Below are positions 10,215 to 21,695 of a DNA stretch of 64,000 nt, in pieces. How positions within the stretch are numbered: the first letter of the stretch is position 1; each line of letters starts with the position of its first letter. The stretch comes from Podospora pseudocomata (taxonomy: Eukaryota; Ascomycota; Sordariomycetes; Sordariales; Podosporaceae), in contig NW_026946363.1 of the NCBI RefSeq assembly GCF_035222375.1, forward strand, positions 2,976,001-3,040,000. The letters are read 5' to 3'. The notes beneath the pieces are model-generated. The model made no database searches. It was not told the DNA's origin and saw only the letters and a program-made list of their open reading frames with translations. Both the position numbers and the translations under genes were made by a program.

Positions 10215-12260
10215 CTAAAGCAACATCACCACCACCCCCAACAACCCAACCACCAGCCCCATCCCAGTCCCCATTACCACCGCCCTCCCAGCAGCAGCAC
10301 TGTCCTTGGTAGAAGCATCCCCAACCCTAAAACTCGGCTCATACTCCCCCTCCACAGCCTTGGTATCCAACCTCCCATCCCAGCAATACCTCTCAAAACA
10401 CCTCCCACACTCCCCCGGCACCCCCGTCCCCGTCCTCGCCAAACTCCTACTCAACACCGCGCACGCCACACACTTGTTCCACTCCCCATCCAGCGTCCCG
10501 TTCCCCTGCGTGGCAGCATTATACCCATTAGTGATGATCTCATTCCTCTGACTCTCGGGGTAACTACTCGTAAAAGTCGAGACGTTCGAATTGGCGCTAT
10601 AAGGAGCATTAGGGATGTAAACCAGCAACGGGGGCACCTTTTGCCCGGCCTCCAAAGTGAAATTATTGACGTCACACCCGAAAAACGTGGGCCGGTTGTT
10701 AAGCCCGAGGTTAATAAACGTGTTTTGGTCGGGGACGGGAGGGAACAGCGTGCCGTTGGCGATGGCGCCTTGGGAGCGGTCCCAACTGGCGCGGAGGGCG
10801 GTGCCATTCGGCCAGTTGTGCGTCGTGTCTGCCGAGCTGTCTACCGCAAAAATGACGTCGACGTGGCGGAAGGGTTGGATGAGGGGGTGGAGGGGGATGT
10901 TTTGGAGGTCTAACCCTCCATCGACGAGATCAAGCTCGATTTTTTGCGCGCTCGGGTTGGTGGCGTTGTTCCAGCCCAGGAATGGGTTGGGTTCGTACTG
11001 CGCAATGTCGTTTTCGTTGCTGTCTAGGATGTTGAGGGTTGCGTTTGCCGCGTTGAGGAGGAAGGTAGGGACGCCTTCGACCGAGGAAATGTTCTGGAGC
11101 ATGAAGGCGTTGAAGAGGCTGGAGGAGGTGCCGTAGATGTAGGACACGGAATCAAACCCCTTGACGCACTTTCCGCTGGAGGGGATGACGCCCTGGGAGA
11201 AGTTGGAGCCGAGGTACTCCATGGGAACAAAACCGTACGTGGTGGGATCGTAGGAGCCCATTTCGTAAGGGTTGAACTCGTAGACCGTGGCGTTGAGGGA
11301 GATGATCCTCTCCCCCGGGTAGCGGCCGTTGGCTACGAGGATGGGGAAGGGGGTGCGAGCGGCGGAGAACTCATCGTCTAGGGCGATGGAGGAGAAGGTG
11401 TAGGCCGGCCCGCCGTCTTCGGCGTCGATGAGTTGATAACCCAGGGCACGACCCCAGCTGGGGGGAATAGGGGGTTAGTATCGTGTTTGGGCATGTATGT
11501 AAACAAAAGAAACTTACTAATCCGTGATGGAAGTCTCGAACCCAGCATCCGCCTTCGCAGCAACCTGCCTAGCCACCCTAGACCAGTACCTGGTAGTATC
11601 AAAAATCCCAGGCAAGTTCGGCCCAATAAAGATACTCCTATCAAACTTCCAAATACTGCTCCCCTCCCTCCCGTTCCTCAACGTCTCAACCGTGCTAAAG
11701 TTGTTGGTGTAAATGCTCGACACCAACCAACCACCACCAGACAAACCAGCCAAATAAGTACTGCTCTGCAGCAACCCCCCAATCTGTCCCTCCCCAGTCG
11801 CACCCGTGGTCCTGCTGTCGGCAGCAGCGACGAACCCGGCCCCATTCATCAACGCCCTGTAACCACCCCCCGAAACGGCAATCCCAACATTGGGAAGATC
11901 CTTCACATCCGGAGCCACACGGTTGATGTAAGCCTCGGCATCGAACCCTTCCAGATTGGCCCTCTTCAAAAAGTCAATCATGGGCTTCACCGTCTCCTTC
12001 CTTCGCTTCCCGAGCCAGTCCTCCTCCTGCTTGGAGATGCCATCGGCAAGACGGACAGTGGGTTTGTTTCTGGGACAGTTGACTTCCTGGGGCGCATAGC
12101 CGCCGCTGGGCGCGTTGGGACGCGCGCGAGGGCTGAGGACTAAATCATGGTTGGGTTGGGAGAGCTGGACAGCTGGGACTGGGATGGGTTCGGCGGAGGC
12201 AAGGTTGGCGGTGGTGAGGAGGAGAGCAGCGAGGGTGGTGGAGTAATCTAGAATATGCAT
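10215..12260 (-). CDS. PLB1: secreted, probably GPI-anchored lysophospholipase / phospholipase B
   Basis: Two exons, 12260-11518 and 11457-10215, separated by a 60-nt intron; 661 aa, the usual length for fungal phospholipase B. A signal peptide ends around residue 23 (NLASA). The patatin/PLA2-like catalytic domain has SGGGYRA (130-136) and the nucleophile motif GLSGGG (Ser174), and, in exon 2, the family block [14 protein letters not shown] followed by [13 protein letters not shown], which carries the conserved Asp residues. Several N-glycosylation sequons are visible. The C-terminus is a Ser/Ala stretch followed by a hydrophobic tail ([14 protein letters not shown]), the pattern of a GPI-attachment signal. 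The enzyme removes acyl chains from phospholipids and lysophospholipids at the cell surface. Confident in family; anchoring is inferred. Confidence 0.93.
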
Positions 12261-14444
12261 ATTGTTTATGTTTTGATGTTGATGTTGTTGCTAATAATGA
12301 GAACGGTAGGTAGGTGGGTGAGCTGTGTTATGTTATTGATATCGAATAAGCGTGTAAGGCGCACGACAACCAAAAGGAAAAGTAGAGTAACCAAAGTTCC
12401 CACGAATGTGAGAAATAAAAATGAAGCAAGGCAATCAAATTGCTAAGCTGGAAAAGCAACAAACAACAAAAAGCTGTATAAAAAAAATAATATAAAAAAA
12501 GAGCGAGACCCAAGGGGGCGGTAGCGGCGAGGGATGTGTAAAGTATTGTAAGTTTCAAAAGGGAGCTCGTCCCTGGAAATAACGTGGGCTAGGTTTATGT
12601 GGTGGCTATGGCACACACGCGAGCGGGTAGATCGGGGAATGAATGGAGAATGGAAGGGGAGCACGGGCAACCGTTGGCAAAGAGCCCACCGGCGGGTTAA
12701 TTCTTTCTTCAAGGGATCAATCATCTCTGCCCAGCGAGTACCAAGAAACTCCCAAGAAACACCAAGACTGCTCGTTGCTCACGTTGGCTGTCTGTCTCGA
12801 CCGGGTGGCACTGAAAGTTGGGATGGTTTTGGTGTCAGTTGTCAGCATCAAGACCGGATGACGCCGCCCCTTTCACAAGTTCTGCCATATCATGCATGAT
12901 GTCCATCGATTGTGAAAAATAAATCAAATGAGGCTGCTCAGCCCCTCGCAGCCGAGGCCGATTTGGGGACGGGAGCTGCAGGAAATCTAATCACAGCCAG
13001 GAGGGAGGGGTGGGAGGGAGGCTCTTACACACCCTGATTTGCAAGCTGCATTCCCCCTTCCAGGTCACGGTGGCATCGTTTCAAGTTTCATGCAACCGCG
13101 GGCTTGACCTGCCGAGCCTGCCCAACCAAACCAATCCTCAACCAATATTTGTCGACTTCTTAACAAACGTCAACTGGCAAATGTTCTCCATGACCTACCG
13201 GATGACGGTTTTGACAGAACAGCCCGAGCGGGAAGCACAAGCACCCGTCATTAGTTTCCAAAAATTCCCAGCGCTAAACGGGCAGTTTGGAACCATCCCA
13301 ATGAACACCGGCATGTGGCACTCCACCAACCACCAGCCTTCTCAGCGGGGTCCGGAAGGGCTGGAGGGCAATTACGAGTCTCCCCCTTCTTGGCATCAAG
13401 CCACCCGCTCCCCACAGTTACAGTGGGTACAGGGATGCCACACTCGGTTCACTTCACGTCATCATCATCGTATTCTTTTACTGGGAATTATCCGCTACAT
13501 GCTCGATATTCGGATTCCGCTAATTGTCCGATACGAATCTGCAGTCATGTATGATAGCGGACTCTTCCAGAAAAAAGTTTACAGACACTCGGGAGCCGAT
13601 CTACCCGCTCTTCGGCGCCCTCGGCCACCTCACCCTCTTCCCTGTCGTGGAATCAACCGGCTGGCCAACCACCGGGTCGGTGACCTGTCTCAGTTCCACC
13701 ACTCCAACAGCTTACACATGTGTTTGTTTGCTCTGTTCAAATGCTGTTTGGGATTTCGTTCGCCATGTTTGATATCTCTCCTGCCGTGAAAGGCAAGGCA
13801 GACTTCTTACCATATACTCATAAGCTTTACCTGAGCCTGCTGTGTACGCAATACGCGGAACTCTCCAATGGGCCTGTATCCTCGAATTGGAAGGACGTTT
13901 GTTTACCCACGAGATACTCAGATTCAGTGCGGATGAATCATAACCCTTGGGTATCAAGGTGTTCCCGTCGATGCTATCCGCGTAATATCAGATCGAGGCA
14001 TATCTCCCCCCGCCATCCAATCTCACCTCAAGACCTTCCACGTTGTCAGTGAAACAATCTTTGACAGCGGGAGGCAGCCCCTCGATCGGCCCTGACCCCC
14101 GACCCGACCCGACCCCCGACCAGCATCAGATCATCTCCTGCACATCCATCCACGCTAACGCGAGCATCAAACAGCCGACAGACCTCGATATTCATTACAG
14201 ATCCAACCTAGAAACTCCCTATACCCCAGGTTCATTACTACTACAACAACAACAACAACAAAAAAACATAAAAATCCGCAACCCGTGGTACCTTTGCTTT
14301 GGAACCCTTTGTACCCCCAGGAGTCGGAACCCTTCTGAAACTGTCTGGCTTGTAGACTGTTATGACCGCTTTCTATTTTTTCTTTTCTACAGGTCAACTA
14401 AATCCCCCAATGTGGTATTGTATATCCAACCGCAGTCAGCCAAC
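12261..14444. other. gene-free interval upstream of PLB1 and downstream of HIS4
   Basis: About 2.2 kb. ORFs up to 259 codons occur (13010-13789) but have no recognisable domain and look random in composition. Simple sequence is present: GACCC-type iterations near 14090-14122 and a CAA run at about 14243-14262. I see no RNA gene. Confidence 0.45.
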
Positions 14445-17108
14445 TCAAGCCTTGTTCATATGCTCCAACCGAATCTCCACCGCCCGTCTGTGAGCCTCCA
14501 GCTCCTCAACCTTAGCCAACTGCATCACCGACCCTCCCACATTCCTCAGCCCCTCAGCCGTCAGGTTAGAGCTGGTAATGTGCTTGACAAACGAGGCGAG
14601 ATTCACGCCAGAGTATTGCTTGGCGAAGCCATAAGTAGCTACGCAAATCCAAAATCAGTATCAATTCCTGTTTGTATCAAACCAGGGCAGTAAAAACTTA
14701 CGCAAAGAGTGGTTAACACCAGCCGAGTAATCACCCACGCTCTCAGGCGTCCACTCCCCAATAAACACACTCCCCGCATTCATCACCTTCTCCACCGCCT
14801 TCTCCGCGTCCTTGATCTGAAGAATCAAGTGCTCAGGCGCATACCTGTTGCTGATCTCCATCGCCTCCTCCACAGTCTTGACCTTGACAGTCAGCGAGTG
14901 GGCAATAGACCCCCGGACAATGTCCACACGCGGGAGGGCCATGGCCTGGTTGTGAACCTCATCTTCAATAGCAGCGAGCTGGGCATCAGTCAGGTCAATA
15001 GCAATGAGAATGACCTGGCTGTCGACGCCGTGCTCAGCTTGGGACAAGAGATCAGAGGCGACAAATGCTGGGTTGGCGTCCTTGTCGGCAACAACCAAGA
15101 CCTCGGAAGGACCGGCGGGCATGTCAATACCGACGCCGGCGTTGGTGTCATTGCTGACGTACATCTTGGCCGCTGTGACGAACTGGTTACCAGGGCCGAG
15201 AATCTTGTCAACCTTGGTCACGCTCTCAGTGCCATAAGCCATGGCAGCAACAGCCTGGGCACCACCAGCGAGGACAATCGACTCAGCGCCAACCTTGTGG
15301 GCGACGTAAACAATCTCAGGGGTGATGCTGCCGTCGGAGCGAGGCGGCGAGGCAATGACAATCTTTTGGCAGCCGGCTACCATAGCCGGTACACCAAGCA
15401 TGAGCGCGGTGCTGGGCAGAACGGCGGTACCACCGGGCACGTAAAGGCCGACGGCTTCGATAGGGCGAGAGAAACGGCTGCAGACAACGCCGGGCATGGT
15501 CTCGACCTGCAACGGCTTCTCGTCTTTTTGAGCGGCGTGGAACTTCTTGATGTTCTCGAATGACACGTCGATGGCCCTGATGGTCTCCGCGGGAAGCTGC
15601 ATCATGGACTCGGGGAACGGCGCCTTGAGTACTGGAGAGGTCAAAGATGTCGCCCTTTCGAACTTGTGAGTGTATGAGAGAAGTGCCTTGTCGCCATTCT
15701 TCCGTACGTCATCGATGATTGGCACAATAATCTTCATGATGGCGTCGGCCGATTTTTGTGATGGTCTCTTTAGGGCCGCATCGAGCTCTTGTGTGGTGAC
15801 TTCACCCGCATCGAGAACCTTCATCAGAATCCTCTCGTCCTTCTTGGGCTCCTCCTTTACTGGCGCTGGTGCTGGTGGCGCCGCTCCGTTGGTCTCTGTC
15901 TTGATGCCCTCCTTTTCAGCCCACCTGCCCTTGGCATCGCCCTGTCTCCTCTTGACCTTGAAGCTCTTGGCATCGAGGCTCTTTTCAACGTCAGCAAGAG
16001 ACACACCAGCGGCAACAACTCTCGCCATGGCAAAGTAGATGAGATCCGCGGCCTCGAAAGCAACCTCCTCGGCGGTTTTGGCATCACAAAGCTCCTCAGC
16101 CTCCTCCATGATCTTCGCCCTCAACAGCTTCTCATCAGAGAAGAGACGAGCAGTGTATGAGCCTTGTGGCGCAAACCGCTTCCTTGAGACAAGAGTCTGC
16201 TCCAGCTTCTTGATACCCTTCAAATCGCCAAAGCAGCCAGACTGCTCCAAGTGACAGAACCGCCCCTTTTGCCGCACCACAAACTTGAGCGCATCATTGT
16301 CGCAATCCAGAGATATCCGCACAAGCTCCTGAGTGTCCCCAGAAGAAGCACCCTTGTACCACAACCCACGCTTCCGGCTCTGGTAAACACCAGTCTGTGT
16401 CCTGAGAGCCTCACCAACACTCTCCTCGCTGCTGTACACCAAGCCAAGAGCAGTGTCATGCTCATCAACCACCACGGTAGGAATCAAGCCATCGGCACGG
16501 TCTGACTTCCACGAAGCAGCAAGAATCTTAGGAACAGCAAGCTTTCCGGCCTGCTCCTTGCTGGTTACATCAGTCGAGGGAAGAATAGGAATAGCGCCAA
16601 CCTGTGCCGCAACACCGATGAACTTTTCGAGGTCAGCATCAGCGACAGGCTTGACAAAGAAAGAAGCGATTTTCTTCGCCTTAGCCTCCTCGACAAACTG
16701 CGCAGTCTCGGCAGCGGTGATATCAAAGTCGGAAACGAGAAGGCCGTGCTCAGTGGCAGAAGTCAATTGCGCCGGGTTGGCGCCAGACACAACAGGGGCT
16801 ACTCGGGAGCCAAACTCGGCGAAATCGGGAAGCTGTTCAGGGCGGACAAACACCTTGCGAGCGCCAGCGTCGATAAGAGAAACGACATCATCGCGGGACT
16901 CGAGCTGTGTCACGTCGAAAAAGGGCTGGAATTCGGTGTTGTGGCGGCCGAGGAAACGGAAAATCTTCTCATATGTCTGCGGCTTCACGGTAAAGAAGAC
17001 AGTTCCCAGACATGAGACTTCCTCGCGGTTGAGCCCCTCCTTCTCTCCTCCGAGCCCCGGCGGGACATTGACGCTGATGAGGAACGGCAGAGGAAGCGTC
17101 GACTCCAT
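14445..17108 (-). CDS. HIS4: trifunctional histidine biosynthesis protein (PR-AMP cyclohydrolase / PR-ATP pyrophosphatase / histidinol dehydrogenase)
   Basis: Two exons, 17108-14702 and 14638-14445 (63-nt intron), giving 866 aa, the size of Neurospora his-3. The cyclohydrolase domain shows YQSRKRGLWYKGASSGDTQ and SLDCDNDALKFVVRQKGRFCH; the pyrophosphatase domain shows RAKIMEEAEELCDAKTAEEV; the histidinol dehydrogenase domain shows VGLYVPGGTAVLPSTALMLG, KILGPGNQFVTAAK, MPAGPSEVLVVAD and SQAEHGVDSQVILI. The join restores NHSLPTYGFAKQYSGVNLAS, a strongly conserved dehydrogenase stretch. The protein catalyses steps 2, 3, 9 and 10 of histidine synthesis in the cytosol. It is divergent to TAF9 (704 bp between starts). 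A TGACTC element upstream suggests cross-pathway amino-acid control. Confidence 0.96.
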
Positions 17109-17812
17109 TTTTTGGGATTGGTTGTCAGTGTGACGACTACACTATAGGGTGTATGCTATCGTTATGATGTATGAGAGTAAGCACAGTGAGAGCCCTATTT
17201 AAGTGAGCGTGAGGCAAAGTATGACTCTAAAATTGATGCATTATCAAATCGCCAGTTCCCGACCCGCTCCTGCATCGGATCCAGTCCCAAGGCATGTTTT
17301 ATGGTGGGGTAAAATCATCCACCTCTTCCCACTGCCACCCCTCCATTACGTAGTGGCCAATTCCCTTTTTTTTTTTCTGAGGGTGGGGCAACGGTTGCAA
17401 CCCCAGAATTAAGCTATGGTCTGTGCTAAAGATTTCCGGATCATTCCAGCTTCCGATTTCACTTGAAGTCTGAGTGGGGCCAGGGTTGTTCTTGGCCGTC
17501 TGTTCAGTGAACCGCATTGAGCCGCTGCAAGCTGTCGCGACGATTCGCGATTCCATTGAGCTGCAGGGAAGCTCTCTCTTTGACAACACAACTATTTACC
17601 GCCAGTTGCTGTCGCGGACAACTCTCCCAGAAATATCACGACTTCAACGACCCGCGCGCATCAATTATCCATCTACAGCTACGCGCTCTCCATCCATCTT
17701 ACCAGGAACTATCACCAATCTCGAAGTCGAACCAACCGACCCAAGTCACTTACCATCAACCCCTCCGTAACTCAACCCGAATCCCACACACAAGTCGCCC
17801 ATCCCCCTCAAT
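17109..17812. other. divergent HIS4-TAF9 promoter region
   Basis: 704 bp between the two starts. It contains the HIS4 TATA-like and TGACTC elements and a T-run at 17367-17378. I see no separate gene. Confidence 0.55.
17196..17227 (-). promoter_or_regulatory. HIS4 promoter elements: TATA-like box and a TGACTC (Gcn4/CPC1-type) site
   Basis: A TTAAATA sequence on the minus strand (17196-17202) lies about 90 nt before the HIS4 start. TGACTC at 17222-17227, about 115 nt before the start, matches the core of the site bound by Gcn4/CPC1-type bZIP activators of amino-acid genes. The match to the core is direct; function is inferred from the known regulation of the family. Confidence 0.5.
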
Positions 17813-18592
17813 ATGTCAACCACAGCAGCCCCCCAACCCAACGGCCATCCCCCCGGCTCCCAATCCCAAACCCTCACCACCACCACCAACCCACCCCAAC
17901 CCCCTCCTCCCCCTCCCCTCAACAACAACACCAACCCCCAATCCAACCCCACCGCCCCCCGCCCCCGCGAGTCCCGCACAATCGAGCTCCTCCTCCTAGC
18001 CCAAGGCGTCACAACCTTCGAACCCCGCGTCCCCCTCCTCCTCCTAGACTTCGCATACCGGCACACCTCCTCCGTCCTCTCCGACGCCCTCCACCTCTCC
18101 GCAGACCCTTACACCTCCCACGCCGGCGCCCGCCCCTCCGCCTCCTCCGGCGCGGCCCCCGTTAATGTAGGGGACGCAGCCATAACCTCCAACGCCGTCC
18201 AGCTCGCCATCGCATCCCGCCTCGCCTACCAATTCCGGGGTGGCGCCGCCGGTGGGACGAGTAAAGACTGGTTGCTCGACATGGCCAAAGAACGAAACAA
18301 AATCGCCTTACCTAGGGTTCCGGCGAGTGAATGGGGTTTGAGGCTTCCAGGGGAGAAGTTTGTCTTGTCTGGGACGGGGTGGGGGTTGAGGGATGTTTGG
18401 GCTGGGCAGGAGGCGTTGGAGGAGTCGGATGAGGAGAGTGAGGAGGGGGATATGGAGATGGAGGATGTGGTTTTGGGAGGGGGGACAACACAGGAAAAGG
18501 AGGAGGATGTAGGGGGGGATGGGGTGGAGGGGGGCACGATGGGGGATGTTTTTGGGGATGAGGCGGAGGATGAGGAGATGGGGGAGGCTTGA
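17813..18592 (+). CDS. TAF9: TFIID/SAGA subunit TAF9
   Basis: A single-exon gene for 259 aa. After a Pro/Asn-rich leader (about 45 residues) comes a TAF9 histone-fold domain: [40 protein letters not shown], a Gly/Ser insert, then [18 protein letters not shown] and [19 protein letters not shown]. The conserved TAF9 continuation [18 protein letters not shown] follows. The last 60 residues are a strongly acidic Glu/Asp/Gly tail. TAF9 pairs with TAF6 in the nucleus in both TFIID and SAGA. Insertion of a low-complexity loop within the histone fold, compared with yeast TAF9, is the main oddity. Confidence 0.93.
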   Translation: MSTTAAPQPNGHPPGSQSQTLTTTTNPPQPPPPPPLNNNTNPQSNPTAPRPRESRTIELLLLAQGVTTFEPRVPLLLLDFAYRHTSSVLSDALHLSADPYTSHAGARPSASSGAAPVNVGDAAITSNAVQLAIASRLAYQFRGGAAGGTSKDWLLDMAKERNKIALPRVPASEWGLRLPGEKFVLSGTGWGLRDVWAGQEALEESDEESEEGDMEMEDVVLGGGTTQEKEEDVGGDGVEGGTMGDVFGDEAEDEEMGEA

Positions 18593-19278
18593 TTTTCTCT
18601 GTCAGGGTTTCACGACATAAGGCATTGATTGAGACGGAGGCAAGAAGGTCGCGGAGGCAGCAAGACTCAAAGGGAAAGAAGGGGTGGACAAGATGGAAGA
18701 GTGGGACGAAATTGGCTTTTATCACAAGCGGGAGATCGACAAGTCTTGTTATTTTACTTTTGGCAAGTAGTTGGTGCTTTGGCATTTTTTTTTGTTTTTT
18801 TTTTCCTCTCATGAAGAAAGAAAAACACTTCATCAAAAGGGGGGCTCGGAATTGGCGTTGGGATGGGTTGAATTGGGCAAAGATATTTGATTTCACTTTC
18901 TGTATACTACTACTTCCACTTGGGAGTTGAGAATTATAATTTCACACAAACAGCGGCTCAGAATCAAGGCTACTGATCATAACGCCTATTCCCATACAAG
19001 CAATTGTGCAGTGATGTGGTTGCTATATCCCTTTATGTATTACTACAAACCAACTCAAAAAACCAATAATGATAATGATAATGCCTACCAGAAAAAGTCG
19101 AATGTACCCCCCACTACTAGTCCCAAAAAAAAACGCCGCGCTATGCAACAAATCCCCATCTCTTCCCAAACCCCCAAACAAACAAGTCTGTCTATCACAC
19201 CAAGAATCCCCCCTTGAATCCTTCCTCTATATGCTCTCCCAAAACCACTGTTGTTTGTTGAAACACAACCCTCCCTCA
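18593..19278. other. intergenic between convergent TAF9 and PAH1
   Basis: About 690 bp of 3' flanks. T-rich around 18785-18810 and A-rich around 19050-19140, consistent with transcript ends of both genes. No gene seen. Confidence 0.5.
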
Positions 19279-21695
19279 TCACTCCTTCTTCTCCGCAACC
19301 TCAGCACCAACCTTCAAATCCTTAATTCCAGTGATAATCTCCGCATTAGTATCCGGCACAACCGTGTCCTTCCCCCTTTCCTTCTCCCTCTTCTCCTCCT
19401 CAAGCTTCCTCTCCACATCCTCCAAAATCCTCTTCTTCTCCTTTGTGCTCTCATCCATCGGCATCTCCTCCTCACCACCCGCCCTATCAACCTCCTCATC
19501 CACCGCCTCCTCAAACTCCTCCTCCAAATCCTCCTCATCATCCCCCTCCTGCCCCCTCTCCTCAAGCGCACTCCTCATCATCCTGTCCTCGTCATAACTC
19601 TCCCCCAGGTCATCCCCGTATGAATCCCTCGACATGTAACTATCCCCCATCCCCTCCCCAATCTCATCCTCATCCTCATCTTCGTACTCCTCATTCTCAT
19701 CATCCATCTCCTCCTCTTCTTCTTCTTCCTCTTCCTCGCCCTCACCCTCGGTATCACTAGCCGAGAACTCGTCCAGTTCAAGCGGGGTGTCCCTCCAGTA
19801 CGTAAAATCAGTGTATTCCTCCCCACCGCCCTTAACAAGCGTGCTGACAGGGGGAAAGTAGTGGTCTACCACCTCGGTCATGTTGACATAGCTAAGCTTC
19901 ATCTTGTTAAGACTGAGCAGATCGAGCGAAACCTCCGCGTTGGAGTTGATGGTGAAAATCCTTGTTCTCGGGACGTCGACTGTGCGGTAAGAGATTTGGT
20001 CTGTGAAACGGTTCCCGAAGCCGGCGTAGAAGGGTTTGCGGTCGGGGCCGTAGAGGGAGCGAATATCACGCAGGGTGGACATCTTAAAGATGTGTGGCTT
20101 TCGGAGGTAAATCTCGCGACGGAGGGCGGCCATTGTCCTATCTGGAGACAGAATTGTTGGGCCTCGTGGAAGCTTGTAGCCGTCTTGGACAATACCGGCT
20201 AGGTATGCCCTGGTGGTGTCGGCTTGTCCGACGGAGCGACTCGTCAGGTACATAATGTTGTACCCATTGGCGACGATGTCGGTGTATAGCTTGGCCACAC
20301 CGGCGTGAGTCCAGTCACGGCCGATCATGTTCAGCACGTGGCCCAAGGCATCTGACTTGGTGATGGTGCCGTCAATGTCGGAGATGACGACTGGCACCTC
20401 GTACTTCCAGAGGTACATGTAGGCCGAGCAGGTCGCGCGGTTCACGGTGAAGCTCATCGAGTTCTCGCCCGGTTTCAGGTTCAAGGCCTTGAGCTGGTCA
20501 CTGGTCAACCGCAAGGTCTTGGCGTAGTTACGGTTCGGATCACCGGCGGTTGAGGAGCCGGGAGAGCTGGGTGGTGTCTGGATAGACATCTGGCCGAGGT
20601 CTGAATCGGCACGTCTGTGGCTTGGTACGCTAGGTGAAGCTGTCACATCACTGCTGTCGCTCTGGTAGCCGGGATCAGAAGCTGCGTCCATGACGATGCC
20701 GTTGTCGTTGCGCAGGCTCGATTCCATGGCTTTCTTCATGGCGGCAGCCTTGGCTTCCTCGCTGCTGTAGATCCAGAGATTTCCGCGCTCATCCACACCA
20801 AACAGAGCGCCGATATCGTAGTAGCCGTCGAGCTCCTCCGAGAGAACCTTGCGAGCCAGAATCTCCGTCTTGATCGCATCTTCCTCGTTGTTTTTGAAGT
20901 TGCTCATATCCAGCATAAGATCTCCTGTTTCGGTGATATGTGTCTGAATATTCACTGCGGCAAGCTCCCTGGAGAGATTCATGGCTCTCTGCAAAGCCTC
21001 GGATGCCGAGAGAGGCGGTGGGCTGTGTGAACGGTCCGAGTACTTGGGGTTTTCGGGGTCGTCCGAGTCCTCACTGGGTGCCCTCCTAGCCGTCATCCGC
21101 AGGACGTCATCGCTATGAGGACGCGGTGGGGACCAGTCGCCAATAGAGGTTCCGGCCTTTCCGAACTCTGGAGAAGCTGATCTTGGTGTGATGAGGCCTG
21201 TGTATGTTAGCTACCGAGCAGTGAGCTTGAGCCTTGCATGTACTCACCATCTCTTTGATTCGGGAGCACGGTCAACGGCGGTCTGCTAAAGCTCGCTGAC
21301 CGCACTTTTGGATCGTTAAGATCGAGGGCTTCAGGCTCCCCGAGTCCGGTGGTTTGTTGCGGGCTCAAAGGTGGACTGGAGGCTGGAGAAACGAGGGGAG
21401 AGGTCTGGAGACTCTTGGGAATAGTGTCACTGGTCTCGAATACAAAGAATGCCTCGCCTCCTTCGCCCAGCTTCATCGAATACGGCTGCTTGACCCCATT
21501 GACCTTGAACTCGACCTTCTTCTCGTATGGGCGCAAGAGCGAGAACTTGCCGAAGCGCACGTGAAAAGGTGAGCAGAGTAGCGATCCGTCTTCCTGCTCA
21601 ACGACTATTACGTCGATGGCTCCGCTCAATGTTGCCGGGTTGATCGAGTTCCATGCTGTCGAGACAGAGTCGCTCAGATTCCTGACGTACTGCAT
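19279..21695 (-). CDS. PAH1: lipin-type phosphatidate phosphatase (Pah1/Smp2/Ned1)
   Basis: Two exons, 21695-21248 and 21197-19279, with a 50-nt intron; 788 aa. The N-terminal lipin domain begins with an amphipathic helix (MQYVRNLSDSVSTAWNSI) and continues through the HVRFGKF block. The C-terminal HAD domain has the catalytic DIDGT (residues 423-427) in VVISDIDGTITKSDALGH, then YLTSRSVGQADTTRAYL and GPTILSPDR. Pah1 dephosphorylates phosphatidate to diacylglycerol, controlling triacylglycerol and phospholipid synthesis and nuclear membrane growth. The middle is Ser/Pro-rich, as expected for regulatory phosphorylation, and the tail (about 605-760) is very acidic with coiled-coil-like KEKKRILEDVERKLEEEK. 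Highly confident in the assignment. Confidence 0.95.

Noticed and set aside
13010-13789. 259-codon plus-strand ORF upstream of PLB1
   Set aside because: No signal, domain or low-complexity bias typical of coding; no splice context or family similarity recognised.
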